Positions 23,307 through 37,336 are shown, counted from the stretch's first letter. The stretch is 64,000 nucleotides of DNA from Membranipora membranacea (GCA_914767715.1 OU612065.1:12896001-12960000); one strand, 5' to 3'. Made by a program: numbers and translations. The notes: generated by a model from the sequence alone, not told the origin.

Positions 23307-26074
23307 TCAGATCTTTGCTGGTTTGATGGAGCCGACAAGAAGACTGTGGTCTAACTGTGAGTTGTAGTACTCCGACTCATCATTGTCATTTCCACTTCGT
23401 TTGTGTAGACGGATATCATTTATAGTATCTCCCCTACTTGTTGTTACTGTTCGCATAGACCCTCCCCCACCACTACGAATTGTTGAGTCTAAGGCTCTCA
23501 GCCTCCGTCCCCGTCGTGTATTCTCCTTATCACAACAGTACATGACGCGGAATCTCGATCGATAAGTCTGACTGCATGCACAGTATATTATAGGGTTTGC
23601 CGCTGCATTTAAAAACCCCAGGCTTATCATTATTGCTCTGAAGAGCCAGCTCTGATGGAATGGTTGCTTACTGAAGGTATCATGGAAGAGTAACACTTGG
23701 GTTGGGGTGTAGCTAATGGAGTATACAGCCACACAAGCTGTCAACATTCTGATGACATGCTGCCGGGATTTTATTGTGTTACTGCTTCTCCAGTCTGCAA
23801 TACTTTGTCTTTTCTTCGACATTATTTTAGAAAACGTATTGCCATCCTCACTTGGATAGCTATTTTGGCCCCCACCGCTCATTTCTGTTGTGACATACTG
23901 AGACTTGTTTGCTCCGTTCAAAGGGCTTGATTCATCAGTTTTCTGTTTATTTCGCTGTTTAGAATGATCCAGTGAGATTCGTAATCTATTGGTGCTTGCC
24001 CGCAATCTCTTAGAAATCAGTACGTAAAGTGTCACTTGTGAAACAAGTGGTGCTGCAAAAAATATACCAAATTCAAGATATTTGTAGATGGAATAAAGTT
24101 TAAGATGAGTTGAGCGCGACTCAGATAAAGCCAAAATACAGTATGACTTTCCATCCTCCATTTGTCGGACTGTAAGAAATATTGCGGTGGGTAAGGCACA
24201 GGCAATAGAAACGAGCCAGATAGTACATGTGGCGATGGTTATTCTCCGTCTTGTGAGTAATGCGTGAGCCTGCATTGGGTGAATTATTGCAACGTATCTA
24301 AAAAAGACAGATTATTTTTTATGAACACGCAGCGCTAATTGAAGCTAAATAAAATTTGATATAGTATATATATATTGATCATGTGCAGAGCTAAGGAGAT
24401 TACTTGTGTACTTATAATCGTTGCCAATTATACACTTATTTATATTTGTTGGTCTTACATACTCTTAACACAAATTATATGAAACAGAGTAGAATAAATC
24501 TAGTGGCATTTACAGGATGGGTTATAGCTGACATTAGATCGCTGTCCTTTTCGTGATTGAAGAATTAATGTACATAGCCTGTGCATAAGGGATGACACTG
24601 AAGATCTATCAGTTGACAAGAAATGAGTGCCATCGTGACAATTTGTGTCACAATATTTTAACGTGAATAGTCCATGGTCATGGCTATGTGTCAGTTTTGA
24701 GACTTTTCCCCAATCTGTTCCACGGATATTACAAGCTTTAAATTCTAGATTGACACTGGATACTTTACTTCTTACATTGTTTTACATCATGCTATTGATT
24801 TTAGTGGGACTTTCTAGAGTAAATACAGATCCCCTCTACTATTTGAGCTAATGACTTAAAGGGCAACCAAGGTTTCAAACAACTTCTCATTGATGGCCAT
24901 TGATTATTAGCAGATTGCCCCTTCTGCATGGGGAAAAAGACAAAATATAATTCGGATGATTATTCAGCCAGAATTCTTGTGAAACATTTCTTCCATCAGG
25001 TACTCAAACTCAGCTAAAAGAGAATACCACATAGCAGTTTCCTGTTCCTGTTGTTATTTAGCCTGTGCTCTATAATTATTCCAGCAAAGTCTTGGAACCT
25101 CCCCTAAACTGGAGTGTTATCCAGCTTAGAGTCAGCAACTACTTTGAGTTTTGCATCGCGTAATGCACAAAGCTGATGCTGCCCAGCACATCATTTGCTA
25201 CCCATTAATGCATTGCTGTGAAACCTTGGTTGCCCTTTAACCATGAATTCATGCCATTTGAACTGCACAAAAAAATAGCAATAATACTATGACAAAATTG
25301 GCTTGTTGAGTTGTTGCTGTCACAGCATTCTACCATTATTGATAACCTCAACTATCTAGTGACACAAAGAGCTCAGTAATTCTATCACAGTACAAACAGC
25401 AACCATGTACAAAAAAACAAGCAATGCACTGAACAAGCAAAATGAAGTTCAAGTTAACCCAGGTTTTCATTGTTGCATAAAAATATGCTTGAAATGTTTC
25501 TGTGGGCAGCTTCTTTAGCTCAATAATTTACATTCATTGCAGATTACAGGTTGGTGTTCTTAACCACATGCATTACCAGATTTTACTTTGCAAAGTTCTG
25601 CGGGTAGCTTGAAGTACTTATATGCGAAGCCCCTCCCAATTATCTCAAACTGGGCTATTATTTAGCTGATATTGGATTGTGGATAGTGGATTTTTGTACA
25701 TACCTCTCTACAGTGACAGCCAGGAGAGATAGAATAGAAACATACAGACTGTTTACCATGCAATACCTCAAGATTTTACATGGAGCTTCACCTAAAATCC
25801 AGCCTCTATCCATAATAAACTGTACCACATCTGGAATACCTAACAGATTCAGCATGAGATCTGCAAGTGCCATGTTGAAAATGTAAATATTCATCACAGA
25901 CTTTCTAAGCTCGTTGTAGTTGCATATCACCCATATTACGCTAAAATTCCCAACGACTCCTGTCATGATGATAGATATAAACATGATAGAAGCTGTGACG
26001 ATAATATATATATTATGCTGCCCGAAAGTCTCTTCTGCTCCAACTGTTGTCGAGTTTGCGCTGGTTTCTTCCAT
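23307..26074 (-). CDS. Rhodopsin-class GPCR, peptide receptor-like
   Basis: Two exons, 26074-25704 and 24297-23307, give about 453 residues and seven membrane segments. Landmarks: TM1 GN in VVGNFSVIWVI; TM2 NMALADLML; Cys in EAPCKILRYC at the start of TM3; ERY in place of DRY; TM4 Trp in IWLVSIACALP; a second loop Cys in GKSYCILA; TM5 AAPLVSQVTLYVLI; a long basic third loop; TM6 SYTP where most members have CWxP; TM7 NPIIY. The intron splits the Arg codon of ERY, a position used by many receptors of this class. Asn at NST near the N terminus may be glycosylated. Loop cysteines and the short N terminus fit a neuropeptide receptor. The ligand cannot be told from the sequence. A TTAA MITE lies in the intron. 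Confidence 0.88.
24856..25240 (+). mobile_element. TTAA-flanked MITE, copy 3
   Basis: 385 bp, same orientation as and nearly identical to the copy at 5540-5923, with intact AGGGCAACCAAGG ends and TTAA on both sides. It lies in the GPCR intron. Confidence 0.9.
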
Positions 26075-27214
26075 TGTATTTTCACTCTACTAACAGAAGG
26101 ATGTGTAATCCAAAGTGTGAAAATTCATGCCTTGTGCTTTTACAATCATAAGGCCTCTACCTTTATATTAGTTTACATCACAGCAGAAGAGAAAACGTCA
26201 GCAGTGCCAACACAGTAAGTCAATATTCTCATGTGTTGTATAAAGGTTGTTTATGTTCTCTATCCTGATTATCATAATTAATTTATTAAATTCTACTGGT
26301 TCTGCAGGTTTGATAAAGAATAAACCAGAGTGGCTAGGTGTTTAAAACGAGGATAATTACCTTAAAGGTTCTTTATCTGTTTAATGGAGTCTGTTGAAAG
26401 TTCTGTGTATCCTAAACACATGAACATGGTGTTGATCGTTGTTTATCTTTATATTGGCTAGAAAAATGCAAGCTCTGCGTTCAAAGTTATTGATAAATTA
26501 ATTGAATAGGATGGGTATTGGCTATGGATTCCGTCTTTGGGCTGAGTTATGTTTTTTTTAGTTTACAAAAAAAAATCAGTCTTGACAAAGAACAATACCT
26601 CTTCCTCAGCCATTTTAAGGTCATTGACTTATCAATTATCTTCTCTTTTATAGAAAATATTATTGGTACTCCCAATGCAAGGAGATTAGATTTATTCATT
26701 AATTAGTTTATTCATCATTATTATCATTAATTTATCTGTGTGTTGGGTAGCGATAATCACCGTTGACAATGAGAGTGGTAGTTGCCTGCTCACTCTGCAT
26801 GGTGTTACAACTACACAGCCAGAAAGTTCGAAGCTGTCAATGAGATCAGTTTTTGTTCCTTGTTAAACAATGAGTTAAAATATGTTGCTAATTGAAAGAG
26901 TGTCTTGCCATCAATTAGCAACATAAACAAATGAACGCATGTTTATCAGATGCCAAAAACTAAACTGTTTTTCTTATGCCCTGCTATTAGAATTTGTGTA
27001 CATGTTATTTGCACTTGCTCCTTATTTGGCTCATTTTTGCTGTCTAAATGTAACAAGAAAATAAAGCTGACCTTATTGCTTGGCACCTGTAAAGTAAAGA
27101 TAAGCAATTGGTCATTGAGTTTAACATGTGTGTGCATGGCAGCAGCATTATAATATTATTATGTACAAAAAAGTTGAAGATCGATTGAGGAAAAAATGAA
27201 AAGGATATTTGTCA

Positions 27215-27332
27215 GTGCTCCCCTTCAAAATTCAAAGATCAGTACATCGATAAAACTGTCTATGGATCTGTGTCTCATAATATCCATAGATAGTTTTATC
27301 TATCTGCTTATCTTTGAAATTTGAAGGGTAGC
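27215..27332. mobile_element. Small hairpin element (about 118 bp)
   Basis: GTGCTCCCCTTCAAAATTCAAAGAT at the left recurs inverted at the right (ATCTTTGAAATTTGAAGGG...GC). Inner arms GATAAAACT-TCTATGGAT and ATCCATAGATAGTTTTATC also pair. Almost the whole unit folds on itself. Non-coding. Confidence 0.7.
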
Positions 27333-29084
27333 ATTTACATAACACATTTTTATTCCACAAAATCTATTATGTTATGACAAATGTTCATGTGTTGCGAAAA
27401 TTTACCTTGCCAAGAACAATGCCCTAACATTGACGGAATCGCCGAAAAATTAACTAATCGCTTGTACGAGCAGGCACAGGCACAGTTTTTTGCAGCAATT
27501 AAAGAGAGATTAATCTTTCCGTTATGTTTTTTTGGTTGCATGTCAGGAAAGTGTCACTCACTCTCCTTCTGATGCAATCTCTCAAGACCAGCCAAATGCG
27601 TCAATCCATTTACCAGTCTCTCAAGGCATTATCCAGAAATTATTCATAGATTGCAGCATCTCATCCCATTCAACATCCACCAATCTACCAGTACCAGTTA
27701 TTTAACAAGGCATACCAATGTCATGTGCTAGGGTTGTTAGAGTTGCCATCCAAAATGCCACAACAGACCAATGGACTGGATTAAGTTCTAAGGGAAGTCC
27801 CTTTATTTGTAACTTTAATGTGGGTGAAAACTGTGAAAGCCTTATTTTGGAATTATATAATTGTTTTTAACAGGATTTTGATGTATATTCATAATGGGGA
27901 GCATGCAAATAATGAGCTCTAGTTAGGAAAACATGTAAAAAATCAAGATGGATATCGGCTCGAATCAAAACTTGGGTTACTCAGAACATCTGGATAACAT
28001 TTCTATTCATGTTCAAAAAACTTTTGAACTAGCGACAATCTTATCCTGAGGACAAATCTTTAGGTGTAGTTAATTATCCTGCCATCTGAGTGATATCATA
28101 CTGGTGATTGTGTCAGATTAGTCTGGTATGAGGAAATTATAATAATTGGGAGAGAAAATGTTAATTTAAATCATTCTACTACAGGTAGGGATGGGGCAAA
28201 ACCACAATCCCCGGCTTTTGCAATATCCAGAGGTTACAAACTGGTTCTAGGTATTCTGGAACATGGGCTTATGTTGTTAATAAGCATGAAATTGGGGATG
28301 GGTTGGGGAGGTTTTGAGAATGAATGTACAATCAACCCACACCCACTTTCAGAGATGGTTATGCAATCTTCTGATCTAGCTTCAAATCCAAAATTAACGT
28401 TAGACATTTTCAAAGACGTGATTTTTTAAAATTTGAATCGCTGCTGCAGACCACAGTGATGCATTGACTAACAACGTTGGTTGGTCTTTGCGCTGGGAAT
28501 AAATTGATGCGTTGTAAATTGCAACATATGGATGGGTGTTGGTTGACTGAAATAGTTCACACTCAAGACTATGTGACCTATCATTTTTTTATGTTTACCA
28601 TAATATGATGTGGGCACAATCTTTCCCTCCTAAATAATCAATTTTATCTGATTTGAGCGTTACAATCACCGAGATCAAACAATTTGTTATTATAAATATG
28701 TTTAATTTTTCATCTTGAGATATTTTTGCATGTACTCCTCTTACCAAAAACTAATAAGAATTGAAAAAAGATGTTATGACCACTAATTCACTGTGTAAAT
28801 TATGTGAAGCTTGAAGAATATATTCCGATTTTGACCATACTACTTGGAAGGTTGTATTAGCAGCAAGTGAAATCCTGCTTACAATCAATCGAGTCATTAG
28901 AAGTGTGCACATGCAATATACTTTATTTTGAATGTTTTCAGTATTTGTATATGTTACAATGGAATATGGTGTAAAAGGCATACAGGAAATCAGAGGGCCA
29001 TATTGACCTCCTAATAAGTAAAGTCTGAAAATTCTCAAAAAAATTGTGTGGTACTATAATGTAAATAGTATGTATAAAAAAAAT

Positions 29085-29090
29085 TTTATT
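29085..29090 (-). terminator. Candidate poly(A) signal of the SLC34 gene
   Basis: AATAAA on the minus strand, about 265 bp after the stop codon. Confidence 0.35.
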
Positions 29091-29354
29091 AAAAAGAAAA
29101 AAAATCGTTGTTGAAATTGAAAATATATCCTGTGACTGATCCCTGACTGTTTGATGCTTGAAAAGGATATACAAAACATCATCACCACCAGATATGACTA
29201 TTTATAATAAAACACATACATTTACAGGAATGTTTACTTCATTACCTTGCAACAGTCCAAAATAAAAAAAGACTGATGGCTAAACGTTTTATAATCGCAA
29301 CATGTATGAGCGTAAACTGGGCCAGCCAATTCTGATCCTGTGAAAAGAAGGATT

Positions 29355-32300
29355 CTAAAACTTTTCATCAGCCTCAACATCAAGCTTGTTAGTTGCACTG
29401 TGCGGTTTTTCATGGCTTTCAACAGCGCTACTCTCTCCTTTGCGACAGCATTTACAATGGGCTCGGCAGCCAATCATCATCTTTTTAAATACCCTGTCTA
29501 TGGGCTTCAGAGAATGTAACGGCTCAGGCAGGAAGTTCCATGTTCTGAGCTTGCCGGGCAGACACATGGGTCGCTTTCTCTGAATGATGTTGATGACAAC
29601 AATTATGATGAGCAAAATTAAGATCGGTCCGCCCACAGCTAGCAGCACATACCATCCAGGTACACTCAACCCAAACACAAACGCCGGCAGACCCAGAAAG
29701 GAGATTAATAGATACATAATTGCAAACCATCTGTATTTAGCAGTGGTATTTCCCAAAATTTTTGCAAGACGTACTGGAATTTTTCTCATGAATGGCACGG
29801 GATACCAAATTAAAATGCCTGATATGTTGAAGAACAAGTGGCACAGTGAAACTTGCAACGACCTGCGAACTGATTGGAGGTCATCCGACGCCATAGCTGC
29901 AAGGATAGCTGTACATGTTGTGCCTATATTCGAGCCGAGAGTGAGTGGATACATTCTTTCAAGCGTGATCACCCCAACTCCCACCAGAGGGGTCAGTGCC
30001 GAGGTGAAGATGCTTGATGATTGTACCAGTATAGTCATGAGAGCTCCGATCAGGATAGCCAGGTAACCCGTGGCGTGTTTTCCACAAGCACCTGCAAAAA
30101 TCAAAACATAACGTTATGAGTGTATGTTCCCAATAGCCTCACATATGTCACCATTGTGGCATTCAGGGTCTGAAATATATTGGGGAATGATGGCGGTCCA
30201 ATTTTTGGTATAATTTTATTTCATCACATCACAGTCCTGTATAGCCAAAGTTTAGTCAAATCTAGATATACTAACTCCCTAAGCTTGGGACAGCGAAGGC
30301 AAGCTATTCGAGACATCAAGCTTTACGAGAAATCCCATTATAACTCATAATGATCGGCTTCCTTATCTTAATTAAACGTTAATCTTACTAACCAGGGAAG
30401 TCTGCGTTGATGAATTTCTTAAGGACGACAGCGATATGTCCTCTGAATATACTGTTGAGTATTTTGACAATCAGTACGAGACAGGTACACAGGATGAATA
30501 GGGCGATGATGAGTAAGATAAGTCCAATAACCCAGTCAGGCCAGGCTCCAGCAGAGTCAGGTCCTGCCACGTTCATGAACATAAATGTATCTACAAGACA
30601 AACATGAAACTTGTTACAAGACTGCCGACCAAAATCCTAATTCAAAGTTTGTATAACATATAACAATTATAGCGAGTTTCATTGTAGTAAGTGGTGGCAA
30701 TCCAACGAGAGCCAATTCTGTTACCAAATTCAACGTAACATGTTGGAAATTTTATAGGTGGTCAATAAAGAGCATGATGAATCTCATGATGCCTGCTGTA
30801 AGAGCTAATAAATTCAATTCAAGCTCTGCATGGTTTAGATTTTCTCTCATATTATCAATTATCTCACAGTAATGCTTTTTTTGCATGTTTTATCGATTCA
30901 TTGTAGCTATGGACGTGGAACAATGACAAAAATTGTAAATCAGAAGATGTCAGTGTCCTTTCTTACTTTTAGTTTTGATAAGTGTTGCTGGGTTGTAACT
31001 GGAGTTCAAGGCGATTTCCTTAATCTGGTTCTTGTCAATCTGTCAAATTAAAAAAAAAATCATTATATCCTTCATACCATATCGTACTAATATTGCACTT
31101 TATATAAAAAAAAATGTATAGATAACATCCGACCATGTCTGCCAACTAAAAAATGTATAATAATAAAAGGGTAACATTTGTCTCCAAAAAATAAATACAT
31201 CTGAAATAGCTGGTATAAAAATTGGGTCTTTCTCAATTAGCAAGGCTGAGTAGTTTGTGTGATGGTATGCAGTATAACTGTTGCACCTTATTGTCTTGGT
31301 TTGGACTGGATCACAGAAGAACATTTGAGCCAGGTCTCATTGAAAATATGCAGGCTTAGATTTTACCTTGATGACATATTGGGTGAACGGTTCAGTAAGG
31401 GCCTTCAAAAGCTTGACATCTCCATCCTCGTAAGATGTGATATTAATGTGTGGTCCATAGACAATGACTTCTGACAAACGGAAGAGGTAGCCTGTAAGTG
31501 AAACAAAAGAATAGAAATTTCTATCTGACATTTTTTACCGACTGCTTTTATATATGTGAGGGTAGCTGAAAAATAAAAAAGTGAGGTGATCTCCGGCACA
31601 CCTGCATCCTCGACGAAAGGCAGTCTTCAAAAGTTAAAATTCAGGCACAACACAATCTAACACCTTTACTGCCTCTCCTTTGCAATTGAACTTATTAATG
31701 AACAAGCACTATTTGAGTGTCAGTAATTATTCATGTAGCTTAGTCAGGAAAGCATTTCCTGGTGCCGAGCGCCAAGTGTCTCCTGAACATATCTGTCAAA
31801 TGTCAATGTCTGATTAGACAGCATGAGCAATAATCCAAAGGCGAACCACAATCAGACGTACGCAAGGTCACTCACCAGTTATGAGCTCCAGAGGTAACAG
31901 GATGATTACGCTCAACCAGTTGAACATGTCATGGACAGTTGCACCGCCGAATGCTCTACGAAACTGATTCCGGTCACCTGATTGGCCCATAGAGACGATA
32001 GTATTTGTCACCGAGGTTCCAATGTTGGCTCCCATGATGATTGGAATCGCGACTCTGACTGTCAAAACTGCAAAAAAAACAATTTTTGTATAAACAAAGT
32101 TAAACTTAATCTATTTGAATACTGTAGGTCTGTAAGTGGTGACGAACTGCTGCTGAAGCCAATAGTTAGAAGTATTAGACAACAATAGGGGTCACTCTTT
32201 CGGACAGCATTATTATTTGCTTTTCTCGAAATGTAAAAAAAACCAAGATAGTAATGTACATCAATAAATTAATAAGTATTATGATGGTATTTGCAGGCAC

Positions 32301-35300
32301 TACTAATGCGCATATGTGCGGTTTTGTTGTAATAAATTCACTTACATAACATTTTTCATTAACATATTAATTAATATTAAAGATATGTGCAGGTATGACC
32401 CAGGTATAGGACATCCTGTACTGAAATGTAATCCTATCATTAATCTATCATAATCTCATTGACCTGGTATGTGAGGTTAGCAGGATCTCATGCCGTTTCT
32501 GTCACAATAAATTTGCTTGTATAACTTTTTTTAATGTATAAATTTATATTCAAGACTTAGCATTGACTCCATCTGAGCACTTAGACTATATAGAGGTATG
32601 ACACAGATATAGGACATTCTGTAATCCTTTCATAAATCTATCATAATCTCATTAACCTAGTAATGGGAGGTTGGCAGAATTTTTTATGAAGCCTTACTAA
32701 TAATGTTATACTCACGCTCAGCTCCCACCATTGATACAACAATGGATGTTGAAGTGGAGCTACTCTGTACCAGAACTGTCACCAAAACTCCCATCATCAA
32801 ACCTGCCACAGGGTTGTTGAAGATATCGTTCTGAGCAAACACCTTGCCGGCTGCTTTACCTGGATAAACAGTGTGGACATGTGGGGGGCAACCCTGCCTA
32901 TGATGAGACTACTCAGAAAAAAGGCAACACATATATGTATTTGCCAGTGTTTGAAGGCCAATAATTTGCCTGCCTCAGAGATAAAGCTTTACAGGGATAA
33001 AATGTTGTGCTGTTATGATCATTGTAATTGTTTCCTTCACTCCTGTTGCATATTTTCAGCCATAGAATTACTCTCAGGCATATGTCTGCAGACAAATCAT
33101 GATCAATTATTTTCCACATCGCTTACCACCTATCAGTCTGAAAGCAGAACTGAGAAAGTCCAGTGAACAGATGAACAAGTACAGCAGCCCTATCAGTAAA
33201 ACTTGTCTGAATATGTAGTTCCATAACACACGCTTCACTCTACCGCATGTGTTCAGCTCTGAAATAGTCATAAGTGCTTGAGTAAATAAAAGAGAAAAAG
33301 TTGTTTTTTTTTTCTCAGGGATGGAAGGGATTTAGGCAGTTTTTTAATATGTGGTGTCAGTCGCAAATATTTTTATGTGGCTCTGGCACTGACATGTGAC
33401 TTATGGATGCATAGCCATCATGAGTATTTCTCTAACTCCATGGTTACATAGTAATAACAGAAAGGAACAACTGCTGTACACACTGTTTCAACTCACCGGA
33501 CCAAGGCACAGAATTATCTACCAGGTCAGCTACAACCCACGGGTCATCATCCTCATCTTTCTCCTTTTTGTCATTCTATATAATGATATATAATAAATAA
33601 TAATTATATATATATATATATATATAACAATAAAACATGCCATCTCAAGGTTTAATGTACATCCCTCTTTTCTCTAGTTTAAAATTGGGTCTAACTTTTC
33701 ACTGAGCTAAACCTTTTCTGTGCGTAAAATACCTGACCTGTGTTGTCTTTTCTTTGCAATTGACAATCACCCACATTAGTTCAAGGTTATGACATTACAC
33801 CATCTCGATGGTTTCGGTCTTACCATTTGTATTTCACTGTAGGGAGGAGGTATTTCGGCTTCATTACCTATCTCTACGTTAGAATCATGTTGTACGACGG
33901 TACCGTTCTACAAGAGGAAATAAAACAGCAATGCTAAAATCATCAGTAATCAGTCATAAGCCTGTTCTTTCCATTTTACCCGAAATCACATTGAATCAAA
34001 ATCCGCGACTTATTGAATGACTATGTTAAACATACAATAATATAATTTAAAGGGAATAAAGAATCACCGACCCAGCCTACTAGCAACAAGCTTGACCTTC
34101 TCATGAACCAAACTCTCCATGGTGGGGATCGATTGGTTATGGAATGGTTCAATGAGGAACCCGGGCAGAGGTTGAGCACTCAAACTAAACTCGACCCAAA
34201 TATTGGTCCGGCGAAGATATCGGACTTTAGAATGTTTTGCTCATCAATTCACTGTACACTATGTCCTTGCAAATTTATTTCTCATTATTGCAGTGTCCCA
34301 AATTCACCCCCTGCCTATTTGAAGACAAGTAACTATTTAAAAACTAATTAATAATTAATAAATTACCAGATCATTGGTTGTGTAGTGCCTGCCTGTACCA
34401 ATGCAAATTCATCTCTCATTTTTTAATGTTGTATTTATTTTGATTTGATGACTGATAATTATAAATTTTTATATATGCCTAGAATCTTTATTGGCCATAA
34501 ATAGTCTTATAATATATCATATATCATGACATGACATGTTTTTCATATTGGCCGAGATTAAAAAATATCAACCCGGAAAAAATAACTGCGAAAACATTGT
34601 GTTCTCAGCATGACCTTGCAATGGGCAAAATAACATGGTTGTCCTAGTTTTCGGTTGTGTTTGTTATCGCTTTTATATTATTATTAACCACTTTTTATCC
34701 TAGTGAGCAGACAATAGTGATTCATTGACTGTAGTAAACTATGTAGAATAAATCAGATAACAGCCTGGTTATCGAGAGCTTGGATTACACAATTGGTTTG
34801 GGGGAAGAGAGATTACCAATTTTTTCCTCCTTCATGAACATGATCACCATTATTGAGGACAAAGACTAAATTGATAATGAGACAATTTTATCATTGTCAA
34901 AAAACAGTATGATCAAATAAGATTGAAAATTGACCCAACTTGTTTTGATTTGGAACGTTTGACTGATGAATCCTTGCATGTTTTCCTGCTCCCATGGCCT
35001 GATCACTGATCAGTAAACACAAAATTTGTACACATGATAAGCAGTGAGAATACAGTGGAGATCAGTTTACCATTTGGAACTTGGTCTATGATATATTTAT
35101 AGCGCGGATTCGCGGAATAATGCTTTACAATACACTGGTATCTTCTTTTTTTTTCAATTCATAAATGAACCTGACGGTTTCAACTCATATGTAAAAGAAA
35201 ACCAACAGCCTCAAGCATTTTTATTCACACACTATGTACTGCTGCACCTAGGCAAGATTAAAGCAAGTGACAATTTCACAGCTCTTTGTCGTAAAACTTC

Positions 35301-37336
35301 ATAATACCATTATTAAATAACGTCCCCCTTTCTCAGATATGATTAATATGAGTGGTATGGAGTTGCCTGTTCTGTACAAAGCCAATAAACTGGTGCATCT
35401 ATACAGATCTATATATGTTATGAAAGCTGAATTCATCTACAAATGAAGTCCTCTCCTGCTCACATGATAATGCTTATTTTATATAGCCCTTTTTCATGAA
35501 GAATTTCAGCCCTTGCAATGATTTACAGTATATATGAGCGAGTTCATTGGGGCATGTGCAGCACAGTCAACAGACATTTTCTAATTGTATCAACATTTTT
35601 TACAGATGGCAGCTTTGAATTTTTTCACAGTTAAAATCTTGACTAAGTACGACCAATGAACTCCATTGAACTTCATGAACTTCATTGGTACAACAGTACC
35701 AAAGCTTCCATGCAGCGATCGCGTGGCAAAATTGGCATACAGTAGACGGTAACATGAGTAGAGGACAGTGACCGACCTATTTTAGCATTCCTCACTTCAT
35801 TCAGCGGAGCAAATATTTTATTGTTATACCACAATACCCTACTATACTCGTTAAGAAGGGAAGGTTTTTTATCAAGTATTGTAATATCATCAGCACAAAC
35901 TACGCATTAAATTGACCTGGAATTTATAATACATCTTTGAAGTTTGGCTAAAGATGTTTGTGTAAAATATGTTATAGTGAGTCAGAAAGCAGAATTATAT
36001 AAATGATCTAAATCAAAGCCATCATAGAATTTCTTATAGCCTACTCTCTGCTAATGCTTTCTTTATGTAACCAAATATCTTGAGCCAAGGTTATAATTTA
36101 TGTCATCTTGAATCCCACGGATGGAGCGCATGTGGAGGGGTCCGAAATAAAATATGGTTAGAGAAAGACCATAAGTGGTCTGATTCTGATTTACAGCCAA
36201 TCAGAAACCAGCACAATGTGTTTGGAATCTCTGTAATCCTGAAGGATCAGGTGGCGGAGGGGGGGGGGGGATTTATCCAGACATGTAGAGGGGTGATTAA
36301 TAGTAATTATGATAATTCCATGATTAGCATTGGTATCCTTGGATTCTCACAGGATAAATAATTAAAATTGAATTCTTTGATCTAGATTTTAGTTGACAGG
36401 TTGGCAAAAATTGCTTGCAAGGGCTTCATTTTTTATTATTTCATCTTATGAGAAAAAAAACTTGAGCGAAGTGACCTACACAAGCCATAGTTAAGCACCA
36501 CATCCAAATTAAAAAGTATTTTATTGGAAACGAAATTAAGTGAGAGGGAGTACATCTTGATTAAAGTGTTCTTAGGGAATGACCGAAAACAAAAATTGTT
36601 GACATTTTTTCTCTTTTTTCCCGTAATCTCTTTGTCACGTTATGGAAAACATCCGTCCAGAATGATATTGCCAAATAAAAAAAGTGTATATATATGAAAA
36701 ACATGTTTATCACAGGAGCGAATAAGATAAGGGCCATCTTGGACTTGTTCAAGCAAAATAACCTGTTGAACAACCTTGTCTCTCAAAATTTTTCAGGCAC
36801 AAATTGCGCATATTAGTCATATTGGTTATACAATTCATGCGATAGATCAGAGATCGTATATTATATCTAGATCTGTATTTATTGGCAGATTTTTCACTGT
36901 ATTTTATCTTTTGCTATCTCTGGTGCTATATTAATTCTCATCGGTCATTACTGCTCCGACTTGACCTGTATGTTCTTGCTGTTTGCTAAGAAACAGAAGA
37001 TTGGGCTGCCCCTAAAGAGGGACACAAGGTGCCCTAATCCTCACACTGAGAATGTGATACATCCTAGAAAACTAGAATGCATCCTAGAGGTGAGGCCATA
37101 GAGGACCTCCTAATCATAAGTGTGCAGCGAGCTGCCAAAACTGAACTGGCACTAATCGGCCACTGGCAGTGACACTTTGATCTTAGCCAATAGGCCGAGA
37201 AGCGACCTGTGTGTTCTTTCCAATCCTATTGCAGGGTAGCTTGACAGTAATTTTCTGGAAGGGAATAGGATATACCAAATTTAGATGCAACAGAAATGTC
37301 CTGATTCAGTAATATTAAACTCACCTCGTTCTCCAT
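29355..37336 (-). CDS. Sodium-dependent phosphate cotransporter, SLC34 (NaPi-II) family
   Basis: Ten coding exons: 37336-37325 (MENE only), 33907-33824, 33575-33497, 33258-33127, 32859-32716, 32067-31876, 31491-31367, 31039-30967, 30590-30393 and 30091-29355. Phases all match, giving 591 residues. It has the two inverted QSSS repeats of SLC34: [17 protein letters not shown] and [18 protein letters not shown], each followed by an NIGT motif ([20 protein letters not shown]). The large loop between them has N-glycosylation sites NIT and NSS. The C-terminal tail is cysteine-rich (CRAHCKCC), as in SLC34A2. The protein moves phosphate with sodium across the plasma membrane. The N terminus is acidic and cytosolic. 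The 12-nt first coding exon is the least certain part. Intron 1 is 3.4 kb and holds a U2-headed element. Confidence 0.93.
33908..36985. other. Long first intron of the SLC34 gene, no recognised exon
   Basis: AT-rich, with a G tract at 36261-36270. I see no coding exon. An (AT)n run lies just outside it at 33604-33627, in the next intron. Confidence 0.5.
36990..37206 (-). repeat. Element with a U2 snRNA 5' head and unrelated body
   Basis: Read on the minus strand from 37206, the first 34 or so bases match the 5' end of U2 snRNA (TCGCTTCTCGGCC, then TTGGCTAAGATCA) with one change and one extra A. After AAGTGT the match stops: the branch-point-pairing GTAGTA and the Sm site are absent. The following roughly 180 bases are not U2. 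It is therefore not a working U2 gene. It may be a U2 pseudogene joined to other DNA, or a SINE with an snRNA-derived head; such SINEs are known in other animals. Confidence 0.6.

Larger units (their letters stand above)
26075..29354. other. No recognised gene between the GPCR and SLC34
   Basis: AT-rich; GPCR promoter and SLC34 3' untranslated sequence should lie at its two edges. Short open frames here lack any recognisable domain. It holds one small hairpin element at 27215-27332. Confidence 0.4.

Noticed and set aside
29584-30066. 160-codon plus-strand open frame
   Set aside because: Antisense to the last SLC34 exon, which has clear family motifs on the minus strand.
36990-37206. Functional U2 snRNA gene
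   Set aside because: Only the 5' end of U2 is present; the branch-point-pairing GTAGTA, the Sm site and the 3' stem loops are missing.
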